64,000 nucleotides of DNA. Source: Selaginella moellendorffii (Eukaryota > Streptophyta > Lycopodiopsida > Selaginellales > Selaginellaceae). A model generated the notes under the pieces. The model was not told where the DNA came from. It saw only the letters and a program-made list of their open reading frames with translations, and did no database searches. The first letter of the stretch is position 1. Each line of letters opens with the position of its first letter. Both the position numbers and the translations under genes were made by a program. The DNA is taken from NCBI RefSeq assembly GCF_000143415.4, contig NW_003314270.1:1286806-1350805 (forward strand), written 5' to 3'. This document shows positions 54,608 through 64,000 of the stretch, piece by piece.

Positions 54608-57567
54608 ATGAGCGGCGCTCGAGGATCGTCATCGTCGGCGACGCCGGCAGCGGCGGCCGCGGCTCCAGCGGCGGCCATCCCAGCCAGCGCGCGCAAGGTC
54701 GTCCAGAACCTCAAAGAAGTGGTCGGGGTAGGGCACGGCGAGGAGGAGATTTTCGCGACGCTCAAGGAGTGTAACATGGACCCTAACGAGACGGCTCAGC
54801 GGCTCATGAGCCAAGGTAAAGCATCCAATGCCTCTCTAGCTCAAAACATTTATCCTCCCTTCGCGCAGATGCCTTCCACGAAGTGAAACGCAAGAGGGAC
54901 AAGAAGAAAGAGGTGTGTTCTCGTCTCTCTTTTGGGTATCTGCATTGTCTCACGCCCTCTCGCAGGCTCCTGCCGGCAGCAAAGACTTGGGCGATGGTAG
55001 ATCGAGAGGCACGACAGCTTACAGGGGCGGGAGAGGATCTGGAAGACTCACGCGCCACTCTCAAAACGGTAGTCCTCTCTCGGTTCTTGGAACGAAAGCT
55101 GATGTTTGCGTGTGTGTTTCCAGAGTCGAATGGTCGTGGCAAGGCTCTGCCTTCCAAGGAAAATGGAAACCATGCGCCTGTTCCTTCGGCTCCACAGTCT
55201 GGGTGAGTTCTATAGAAAAACTCTCTTCCTCCTCTAGCGGCATGGCGTTAAATCTCGAGTTACAGGAGCGCAGTGTCATCAGCTACTCCAGTACTTCCGA
55301 ATGGATCCGTGCAGTACTCCTCGTCAACGGGACTTGTCACGCATGGGTCGTGGAGTAAAATCTCTGGTCACGCAACAATGGCCGAGATGCTAAAGTCCAG
55401 CACCAGCAACGGGCCACACCTCCCACCTAATATGTTAACAGCGGGTACCGGACAGCAGTTCTCGTCTTCTGGAATGTACTCGTCCAGTGATCCTGTGCAT
55501 CATCCTTTTCCTGACCAACGGGTTATCAGGCGTGAGAAGCCTATAGGCGACAGGTCGGCGGCATCGGTTCCAGGCGGTGGATTGCCTTCGCCGCCTCACC
55601 TGCAAGATGATCGGTCCGGTAGTCCTCCTGGACTCCAAGAGACGAACAAGTTTCCAGATACAGGAGCTCGGCAGACTTCTGGATATCGATCGGCAGCACT
55701 TGGAAATGGAAGGCCTGCGTATCAGCAACAACAGTCTGTAAATAAAAGTAAGCTTCTCCTTTGCTCTTGGTTTTTGTTTCAGAGCGCTGATCTCGGTTAT
55801 AACAGCTACTGGACCCAACATGGAGTGGAAGCCAAAAGTAGGGGCTCAAGAAGCTGTCACGGCGTCTGGACTAAACTCTCTGGAGAGGGTTCTGACAGAG
55901 GCCCCAGCTTCGGATATCTCTGAGGCTGAGGTGTTGTCTGTTGCAGCGAAGTTCCAAAATCTTTCGGCCCGTGATGAGCAGCAAGTAATAATGCCTAACA
56001 ACTTTCAGTCTCAGGGAGATTTGGGCCTTAGTTTTGGTAGCTTTGGTGAGCCCCTTGGTTCTTCTCTTCCTTCTGGTTTCAGTTCGGAGGATGGTCTCGA
56101 CATCTCTGGCTCTTCTGAAGCGTCAGTGGCCAAGGATATCCTGCGTGAGCAGTCACCTTCTGGGTAAGAAACTCGTCGCTGTTTCCTTCTATCTTTATGT
56201 CTACTGATGGTTTTCGTGCAGAGTGGATGCCGTGGCTCCTGATGAAACCCCTTTGCATCAGGATGATGACATACCTGTTCAAAGAGAGAACGCGACTTCA
56301 GCTAGTATTCCTGCCACCTATACACAGGTCGACGTCACGAAATTGCGGTCGACTCAACAAGCTCCACAATACCCGTATCTGCCGTCGGCACCAAACTACT
56401 CTACAAGTATTGGGATGGTTTCTCAAGTTCCCAGTGGCCAACACAGTTTTGACTCGCAAGTCCCTCATCTTCAAGACATGTCCAGTGTTCCAACTTCACT
56501 GGTGAGTCGCATCAATTGATATTTTCTGGTCTTGACTTTTTATTTTTACAGAAGCAGCAATACGCGGATTCTGCTACGAGTTTTTACTCGCCATCTCTTC
56601 GGCCTGGTTCTGACGCTGACGCCCGTTATGCGCAATACAGTTCTACCGCGAAGTACAATGGAGGAGTAGTGATGTCTGCTCAACACCTTCCAGCGCACGA
56701 GGTACTAAACCGCAGTTTCCTATGATTGATTTCTTATGTTTAATCGTTTGTTTTCAGGCATCCAATTCCACTGCCTTGTCAACCAGTAGCACAGTGTCTC
56801 AAGTGCCACAGGCAAGTGCGCCTACAGCTCCTCAGCAACCGCTTCAAGTTCACGCTTACCCGGCTCAGCCAACCGGTATGCCAGTGGGTCACTATGGCAA
56901 CGTTTTCGGATACCAGTACCCGAGCTACACCTTCGTGCCTTCGCCATATCAGCACAGCTACGCAGCTAATTATCCACAGCCCCCGGTCAGCAGTTACTCA
57001 CCATCAGCTAATTACGCCCCCGCCATGAAGTACACGCTACCTCAATACAAGCCAGGGAGTGCCACAGCCAATGCTCCCACTGGAGGCTACGGCGGATACG
57101 GCACTGCGTCGTCAATGTACGCGGCAAATCCGACGGCAACGGCCTCAAACACGCCCGGGTACGAGGATGGCAGCGCTGCTCAATACAAGGACAGCAACCT
57201 TTACGTCCCCGGTCCACAGGTGCCGAGTGTTTCTATTCGTTTTCATTCATGTAGAGATGATTTTTTTCTCGACAGGGAGACGGTGCAAGGCTGTGGCAAC
57301 TGACAAACGACATAGCGGCGGCACAACAGACGAGCTCGTTCTACGCCTTGTCCAGCCAAAACCAGCACACGTACACGCAACCGAGCAGCCACACGCATCC
57401 GATAAACGGCTACACGAGCTTGTACCACCAGCCGGGGCCTGCCGGGAGCGCTCACCAGGTGATCCAACAGCCTCAACCTTTGGGCGGTGCTGCCGGGAGC
57501 ACCCAAGTTGGAGCCACTAATTATCACCAACAGCTACAACGGATCCAGCAGCAGCAGCAGCAACAGC

Positions 57568-57598
<31 letters not shown>

Positions 57599-57614
57599 GA
57601 GCTGGAACTACTGA
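54608..57614 (+). CDS. GIP1: GBF-interacting protein 1-like (DUF1296/GIP1N) protein, 10 exons
   Basis: Exons 54608-54815, 54869-54912, 54966-55068, 55124-55202, 55266-55747, 55806-56163, 56222-56501, 56552-56701, 56758-57219, 57276-57614; phases agree, 834 aa. The N-terminal GIP1N/UBA-like helix bundle is clear: SARKVVQNLKEVVGVGHGEE, IFATLKECNMDPNETAQRLM, then FHEVKRKRDKKKE. An RGG-like patch (AYRGGRGSGR) and a long Ser/Pro/Gln/Tyr-rich disordered part follow, ending in a pure Gln run (57546-57597) and PSWNY. In Arabidopsis GIP1 enhances G-box factor DNA binding. The low-complexity body suggests condensate behaviour (inference). Confidence 0.92.
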
Positions 57615-58216
57615 TCCTGGCGAACGATGCAAGGCTTTTTTTTTTGTTCTTGGAGATCGATCGGCCGAAGATGTGGAGGTTTTCTCTTTACCACTGCTAC
57701 TGAATCAAACTAACCATTGTACTGTTTTCCTTGAAACTTGTAGGAAGTTTGTGGGAGCTCGTGCTTTTCTATCTTTTGCTTTGTTTCAGCCTAAAGAAAT
57801 CGAAGAGATGTATATATGGTTTTCACAAAATATATCAATACTATATAAATTTCGTGCTCGCACACACGCGAAAGATTCTCTCGAGCTGACAAGGTGTTAA
57901 TGTTTAATTGTGTGTTCTTTGGCGGGCATATTCCACCACTACCGCCGCCCGCCGCTCATATATATATCTTGCTGTCCTCAGTACCTGGTTTACTTTTCCC
58001 TCTTCTGGTTAGGGTTTGAGCGCCTAGGGTTATCGCCCCATTTCTGTTCTTGGGGAGAGAGCAGGGCTTGGCGGCGGGCATCCTTGTCATAATCGCGCGC
58101 CTCGCAGCTCCCGCAGCGATCTAGCGCCGAATTCCAGGTGAAATCTCGCTTCTTTGTCTCTTCTTTCCGCTGCGGGCGAGCTTGAAATGTGTGCGGGTTT
58201 CTTGGATTTCCAGGCA
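57615..58216. promoter_or_regulatory. Intergenic: GIP1 3' UTR and G3BP promoter, telo-box, 5' UTR intron
   Basis: TATATATATC at about 57958-57967 is TATA-like. TTAGGGTTT at 58009-58017 and CTAGGGTTA just after it are telo-box-like. A GT-AG intron, about 58138-58212 (CCAG|GTGAAA ... TTTCCAG|GCA), lies in the 5' leader and supports the ATG at 58217 over the in-frame ATG at 58187. Confidence 0.45.
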
Positions 58217-60409
58217 ATGGCGGTGGCGCACGCACAAATGGTAAGCTTGCTGCTGCGGTGGGAGATTGTGTGTTTTCTCACGCGAGAATGTAGGTCGGGA
58301 ACTCGTTCATCAACCAATATTACAATGTGCTCCACCAATCGCCACAGGTGGTGCATCGGTTTTACACCAATGCGAGCTGCCTCACTCGAGCAGAAGCCGG
58401 TCCAGAGGGCCAAGCGGACACTGTCTTCTCACAAAGTGTACGATTCTTTCTCGTTTCCCTGGCTCTAGCTGAGGATTGAGTGGTTTTTCTTTTTCCTTTT
58501 TTTTTTTTTGTTCTTGTTCTTGTTCTCAGGGGATTCATGAGAAGGTGATGTCTCTAGACTACGTCGGGCTCAGAGCTGAGATTAAGACTGTGGACTGTCA
58601 AGATTCGTATTCTGGCTCGGTTCTTGTGATGGTCACTGGATCGCTGTCAAACCGCTCCAATGGAAGGCGCGACTTTGTCCAGACCTTTTTCTTGGCACCA
58701 CAGGAGAAGGGCTATTTCGTACTGAACGACATTTTCCGGTATTTGGACGAGCCGCAGGTTTCGACCATGTCATACGTTGTGGCGAATGGTCCTCAAGAGC
58801 ATTCTCCGACTCCAGAGTCTGGTAAATTTGTCTGCTGTTTTTCGATTTGTGTGCCTTCGTTAAGCTGTTTCGTGCACTGTGTAGTTCCGGATACTACTCA
58901 TTTGGAAGTGAGTGAGGCTACGCCTGTTGCTACTGAAGAGCAAATAGATGAGGGATACGATATACCAGATGCGGACGAAGAGGTTTTGGTGGAGGAGACT
59001 GTCCAGAATACCGTACCTTTGGATGCTGACGAAGTTCTGGACATCGAGGATTCGCAATCGCAAGCAGACGAGCCAAAGAAATCGTACGCATCAATCGTAA
59101 GTTGATACTTACAAAGCTTCTCTTGAATGTAATGGGCGTAAGTGGCAATGCTGCAGTTGAGGGTTGTCAAAGCCGGAGGCGGTGACAGTGTCCAGCATGT
59201 TCTTCAACACAGCCCGAAGCCTCCGCCGTCAATTCCCGCTGAAAAACCTGCGTTGCCTGTGCCTCAAACAGTGGTGCAAGAAAGTCCAGTGGTATCTCCG
59301 CCGATCGAAACAACCGATGAGACTGCTGCAGCTCCCGACACACAAGGTATGATCAGTGAATACCATGCGGCTAGTGGTAACCATCGTCTTGTTGATCAGG
59401 TGATGGAAAATCGATTTACATCAAGAACCTCCCAATGTCCGTCACCACTGCGCAACTTGAGGAGGAGTTCCACAAATTTGGGACTGTAAAGCCGGGAACT
59501 AATATCAAAAAGGTAAATAGGCAAAAGATTATTCTGTAGTTCCTGCCAACCAAGTAATCCTGTTTTTTATCAGCAAAACAATGTTTGCTACGCGTTTCTC
59601 GAGTTTGAAGATGCAAGCTCGGCACGATCAGCGATCCAGGTAGTTGCCCGTGACAGTATTGCTGCATTGAATGTTTTCTAACAGTAATCGTTATTATTCA
59701 GGCCTCCGGCTCGTTTCAAATCAGCGGCAAGCCTGTCATGATCGAGGAGAAGAGGCCGCTTAGCGCTAGAGGTATTGTTTTATGGTTGATGGAGTCAATC
59801 CGTAACATGTTCCTTTCCTTGTCCTCTACCGTGCCAGGCTACCGAACAGGGGGCCGGGGAAGGGGAAATCGAAATGACGGGTCTCGAGGCAGGGGCTACT
59901 ACAACCGTGGTGCTGCTGGTCCCGCTCCTCCTACCGCTGCTCCTGGCGGTGGTGGCGGCGGTGGCGGCAGCGGCAGCGGTGGCAACAGGAACTACGAGCA
60001 GGGAAACCGGGGCCGGGGCTCTCGCGGGGGATACAACAGCGCTAACAACAATCCAGGGGACGGTGGCCGAGATGGTGGTCGCTCCAACAGCGAAGAATAT
60101 CATCCGCGGTACGAGAGCCAGGGCCACAACTACAACAATAACTACACCAACACCAACGCCACCAATGCTGCTACCAACAGTGGCAACTCGAGCGCCGGCC
60201 ACCACCACCACCAAGCCAACAGCAGCAACACCGGCAGCAGCAACAACCACGGCTATCCAAACTCGAGGCCTCCTCGCCGGTACGTCAGCCGCGGCAACAA
60301 CAACAACAGCAACAGTTCCAACAACAGCAACAACCCCAATTACAATCGAAGCTCCTCGTCCTCGACTGGCGGCGCTCCTGCTGCTCCTCCCGCGGCGGTC
60401 ACAGCTTGA
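58217..60409 (+). CDS. G3BP: G3BP-like protein: NTF2 domain, RRM, Gly/Arg/Asn-rich tail, 9 exons
   Basis: Exons 58217-58240, 58294-58437, 58530-58821, 58885-59096, 59157-59346, 59400-59512, 59574-59639, 59702-59771, 59838-60409; phases agree, 560 aa. NTF2-like domain (residues 1-130): MVGNSFINQYYNVLHQSPQV, VHRFYTNASCL, FVQTFFLAPQEKGYFVLNDI. Then come an acidic linker, an RRM (SIYIKNLPMSVTTAQLEEEF; RNP1-like CYAFLEFED) and an RGG tail (GGRGRGNRNDGSRGRGYYN) that becomes His/Asn/Ser-rich. G3BPs nucleate stress granules and bind mRNA; the same cytoplasmic role is inferred. The tail is one long exon of simple-sequence character. Confidence 0.94.
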
Positions 60410-60943
60410 TTGAGGCGAGATCTCTGGGGAGTGGAAGCAACTCCCCGGTTATCTCTGGTCTCTGTTCATCCGTGATCGTCGCGTCGTCGTCGTCATCGTC
60501 GCCTTCCTTCGGCTCTCTTGGTGGGATTGTATTCATTCGCAAAATTTTTGTCAGGCTTCTCCATACTACTACAGGCAAGCTCTCTTTCTCTCTTCCTCGT
60601 CTTGGTTTTTCTTCTTTCTATTTTCCTTGATTTTTCCTGTGTAGAAAGGTGCGTAGTTTTAGTTTTGGTAGCTCTACTATCATCGAGTGATTGACCGGGT
60701 TTGTGTAACGGGCATTAATTTTGTCAAAAAAGTGACTTCTTCGAATAATCAGGCATATTCTTTTAGGGATATTCTGTGTTGTAAGGAATATTCTGCTTCC
60801 ATCCCTCGTCGCCACACGGCTTGGGTAGGCCGTCTCGTTCCTTCGGTGCCCTGCCCTCGAAATTTCTTCCTCTAGGTCGGTTCCATCGGCGCCGATCAAT
60901 TCAATCGGCTCGATCGCGTCCCCCGGGCGCCGAAGCAGCAGCG
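60410..60943. other. Intergenic: G3BP 3' UTR and promoter of the E3 ligase gene
   Basis: TCG/TCA repeats near 60480-60505. No gene or clear TATA box seen. Confidence 0.3.
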
Positions 60944-62335
60944 ATGGGCGCGGGCTTTTCCAAGGAGGAGCAGCTGTATCAAGCCGTCCACAACGGGAAC
61001 CATCAGCTTGTGAAATCTCTCCGGCGCGATGGAGCGTCTTTGGAGGTTCGTGTAGAGATTTTGCTTCTTCTTCGTCTTCTTCTCATCAGTGGGGTGATAG
61101 TTTCTGGACAAGGAGGGCAGGACCCCCTTGATTTTGGCCTGTGCTCGCCAAGATCTGTTTGACATGGTCGTCACTTTGCTCAATCTCGGGGCTAATATAA
61201 ATGCCTATAGACCTGGTAAGTCAGCTCTCTCTTTCGTTCTAGACTATGTAGATAGTTTACTCTATCGCGTGGAATTTGTTCATGTAGGCTCGAATGGTGG
61301 ATTTCCATTGCATCATGCCGCGAAAAGGGGCCTGGAGAGAACTGTGATTCTGCTTATATCCAGAGGAGGTCGGGAAGTTTTTTTTTTCTGAGTCACTACT
61401 ACTGAAGTCATTCTGTGCATGCAGCTGATCCTTTATGCATCAATGACGATGGACAAACTCCTTTGGATATGGCCAGACTACGGGGACATACTTCGATCGT
61501 CCGGATTATAGAGGCAAGCGAGCGAGCGAAAATTCTATTTATTTTGACGAGGAAACTTTTTCAGGATCGGATAGCTCTGTTTACTGGGATGATTCGTGAA
61601 GTTTCGGGGCCTGGCTTGCTGGAGGTCTTTGTACCGCAATGGGTGACCAAGAAAGTGTAAGTTTTGCTTGGCTCTTGCAACGTCATGGACTGCTTTGTGT
61701 TTTTAGGTGGGTTGCCGTTGTCCCAGTTCAAGCTAACCAGAGACATCCTCCAAGGCACGAGCTCGCTATTTATCAGTCTCCCAAGGTCTGGGTGTTTACT
61801 TGCCCGATTGTTCTTTTGATGTATATGAAGGATTTCTTTGGTAGGTTGCGGCGCCGAGAACCGTCATTTCACTCTGGAAGGCGGATCTGGAAGAGCCAAA
61901 GTGGAACACTGGAGCACCAGTTTTGATAGTCACAGAAAGAGCTACAAGTAAGCTTCTGGTTTGCTTTCTTTTCTCTAGCAGCAAGCTTGTTTTTCTGTAG
62001 AGATGAAATACAAGTTCCTGTCTGAAGCGGACGGTGACACCGCTCAACTGGAGAAACTGTACAGAGCATGCAGAGGAATACCTCCGGTGAGACATCATCC
62101 CAGTTTTTCTTTCTGTCCGTCTAGACTTCGCTGTTTTTTTTCTTGGCAGGTGGTTCCAGCAATGGGATACCCTGTTCCTCCACTTCCTGACAACCAGGAC
62201 GACGTTGCACTGGCTATGGCATTAGATGCTTCTCTTCAGTCTGCTGGAGCGAATGGAGGATGGGGTGACCAACCCGGCAGTGAAAACTACAACGGATGGG
62301 GAGTTCAACAACAAAATCAACAACACCACCCCCAA

Positions 62336-62379
<44 letters not shown>

Positions 62380-62911
62380 GAAGCAGCAGCAGCAACAACA
62401 GCAACACCACCAACAAGAGCAGCAGCAGCAGCAGCCGGCCGGTTCAAAGAAGAATGACTGTGGAGGCTGGGCAGTCGATGGCAGCAGCAGCAGTACCAGC
62501 AGCTACAATGGTTGGGGAACTCCAGAGCCGGGGCAAAGCAGCTCAGAAGCTTCAGTGGCCACTCCCGCGGCACCGGAAGAACCTCCATCCGCTCCACCGC
62601 TGCCGGAGGACGACTTTGTTGTCGGTCCGATCCACTATCCCTCCATCGACACCTCTCCAGTGACTAATCCAGTTCCAGTTTCTAGCGTCGCAAAGGCCTC
62701 CACTGCCACTGCTGCCACGCCTGTGGCGGAAACGGAGAAAGCTGGTGGCCAGTGCGTGGTTTGCTGGGACGCTCCAGCACAGGGCGTGTGCATTCCGTGT
62801 GGCCATCTAGCGGGCTGCATGGGGTGCTTGCAGGAAATCAAGAACAAGAAGTGGGGGTGCCCGGTTTGTAGGAGTCCGATAGAGCAGGTGGTGAAGGTAT
62901 TCGCGGTATAG
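60944..62911 (+). CDS. XBAT35-like: XBAT34/35-like ankyrin-RING E3 ubiquitin ligase, 9 exons
   Basis: Exons 60944-61045, 61101-61215, 61288-61368, 61425-61513, 61565-61656, 61707-61785, 61845-61947, 62001-62086, 62150-62911; phases agree, 502 aa. The N-terminal MGAGFSKEE offers a possible N-myristoylation site (Gly2). Ankyrin repeats: DKEGRTPLILACARQDLFDM, GGFPLHHAAKRGLERTVILL, DDGQTPLDMARLRGHTSIVR. A conserved middle domain (WVAVVPVQA, RTVISLWKADLEEPKW) precedes a UIM-like helix (DDVALAMALDASLQS), a long poly-Gln tract (62306-62438) and a C-terminal C3HC4 RING (CVVCWDAPAQGVCIPCGHLA ... CPVCRSPI). XBAT35 homologs act in ethylene and immune signalling. Intron 4 is GC-AG. Confidence 0.95.
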
Positions 62912-63025
62912 AAAATATTATGGTCAGAGATTTGTACAGGGGGTGACAGGATAAAACAGGGATGGGAGTGATGACAACGCAGAGGCTTGACTCCCACGAG
63001 GATCTCGAGTCGAGCTTCTGGATCG

Positions 63026-63034
63026 AATATATAA
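63026..63034 (+). promoter_or_regulatory. TATA box of the 8-Cys secreted protein gene
   Basis: ATATATAAG at about 63026-63034, about 40 nt before the ATG at 63072. It is the clearest TATA box in the window, consistent with a regulated, highly expressed gene. Confidence 0.55.
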
Positions 63035-63071
63035 GCGCAGGCAGAAAAGGGGTTACTTAGAGTGTGGAAGT

Positions 63072-63359
63072 ATGAAGGGAGCTTCTGCTCTGGTGGTTTT
63101 GGGAGTGGTGGCTTTTGTGGCTCTGGCTATGGTGGCTTCGTCTTCTCCACTGGGAGCGACTGAGGAAGGCTGTGGTGGCTACAAAGATCTCATCAACAAG
63201 TGCTACCAGATCGAGTTTGATGAGTGCTGCGCCAAGGCCAAGCAGGCGATGGCGGAGAAATGCGTGTGTAGTATCGATGGCGCCCGCGACGTGCTGCTCG
63301 AGGCGTGCGCGTTTGATCCAACAGATGCCAAGAGCTGTCCTGCTTTAGCAGCTTTTTAA
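63072..63359 (+). CDS. Small secreted 8-Cys protein, nsLTP/prolamin-superfamily type
   Basis: 95 aa, intronless. A signal peptide (ALVVLGVVAFVALAMVASSS) is followed by the eight-cysteine pattern C-x9-C-x7-CC-x10-CxC-x12-C-x8/9-C (CGGYKDLINKC, DECCAKAKQ, KCVCSIDG, LEAC, KSC). This is the disulfide framework of non-specific lipid-transfer proteins and related hydrophobic-pocket proteins. The mature part is short and acidic, unlike classic basic LTP1, so the ligand is uncertain. No GPI signal is seen. Confidence 0.75.
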   Translation: MKGASALVVLGVVAFVALAMVASSSPLGATEEGCGGYKDLINKCYQIEFDECCAKAKQAMAEKCVCSIDGARDVLLEACAFDPTDAKSCPALAAF

Positions 63360-64000
63360 TTAATCTACGAAACATTGTTGTTGGTTTAAGTGAGCAGAGA
63401 CTAATCCTTGCGTAAAAATCATAACAATAAATATTAAGAAACAGTGATAAATTTGAATAACCATTTACTATGAAGAACCTTAAGTTGATTTTTTATAACT
63501 TTTAACTTTTATGATAATAATATCTTAATATATGTTTATTACTACTAAATTTACAATTCTGTTGCCGGCATTAGTTATATCATGTTAGAATCATTTGCAT
63601 TCAATTTATATATATTATTATTAATGTTTCTGTGTGTAATTTTTTAACATTAATTTGCTGGAAATTCTTCAACTCAAGCTTGGGAACAAAATTTTTTGCC
63701 GAATGAAATAATTTTATCTTTAATTTTAAAATATACTTGAGTAAGTTTTTCTATTATAGTAAAAAAGAAAATAATCTTTCTTATAAGAAATTTTAAGGAT
63801 TTTTAACTAAATAATTATCCTAAAAAATTATATAAATTACATATAATCATATTTTTATTTAATTGTAGCTAATGTTGGAAAAAATACACAAAATTGTTAT
63901 AAGTATAACTTGATATATTAAAATGCACCGAACAATTCAATTAAAAGGTGGAGTAATGATATGTGCAAATGCCAAGTATTGCATTAAAGAAATTCTTTTT
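63360..64000. other. AT-rich intergenic end of window
   Basis: A 3' flank that soon becomes A/T-rich with TTATTATTA and TTTTAA words. No gene or repeat family recognised. Confidence 0.4.

Noticed and set aside
59795-60250. Long minus-strand Val/Ala-rich ORF
   Set aside because: It is the antisense of the G3BP Gly/Asn/Ser-rich repeat tail; its low-complexity composition explains the open frame.

Overview
This is a eukaryotic nuclear window, almost certainly from a land plant and most likely a lycophyte of the Selaginella type. The reasons are a chloroplast SRP54 gene, plant-only families (GIP1/DUF1296, XBAT34/35-like ankyrin-RING, purple acid phosphatase, 8-Cys lipid-transfer-like protein), four intronless PLS-type PPR genes of which two end in DYW deaminase domains, and introns that nearly all measure about 45-75 nt. 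The species name is inference; the plant origin is well supported. I rebuilt exon structures by hand, requiring GT-AG (three times GC-AG) junctions and conserved reading phase.

Layout. 1-14.5 kb is dense: a partial cytochrome P450 (-), a PPR gene, a shattered copy of that PPR gene's tail, a 13-exon LRR gene, a PPR-DYW gene that starts 9 bp after it, cpSRP54 (15 exons), tRNA-Cys(GCA), a possible spliced mini-ORF and a second PPR-DYW gene. 14.6-16.5 kb is a mosaic pseudogene made of a decayed NOM1/SGD1-type MIF4G gene joined to two reordered pieces of the HSP33 gene. 16.6-21.7 kb holds a MORC GHKL ATPase (-, 19 exons) and HSP33 (+, 11 exons), whose start codons are 64 bp apart. 23-28.2 kb has an intronless membrane protein, a PPR gene with strong hairpins at its 3' end, a coiled-coil gene and a BTB/T1 gene.

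28.2-41.5 kb is AT-rich and repeat-driven. It contains a decayed Ty3/gypsy element (about 29.3-35.0 kb) that carries a captured PPR fragment, a GC-richer broken gene of unknown family, a three-copy tandem repeat and a second LTR-like fragment. From 41.5 kb genes resume: FYV7, a PheA/TfdB-type flavin monooxygenase, DPY30, a second membrane protein related to the one at 23 kb, UTP18, a purple acid phosphatase, a frameshifted peroxisomal acyl-activating enzyme, GIP1, a G3BP-like NTF2-RRM protein, an XBAT-like E3 ligase and a small secreted 8-Cys protein. The last 640 bp are AT-rich.

Themes. Several genes form divergent pairs sharing 60-260 bp promoters, and many of these carry telo-box motifs (AAACCCTA). 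Organelle functions are well represented (PPR editing factors, cpSRP54, HSP33), as is ribosome biogenesis (UTP18, FYV7, the NOM1 relic). The most unusual material is the set of gene fragments created by duplication and capture.
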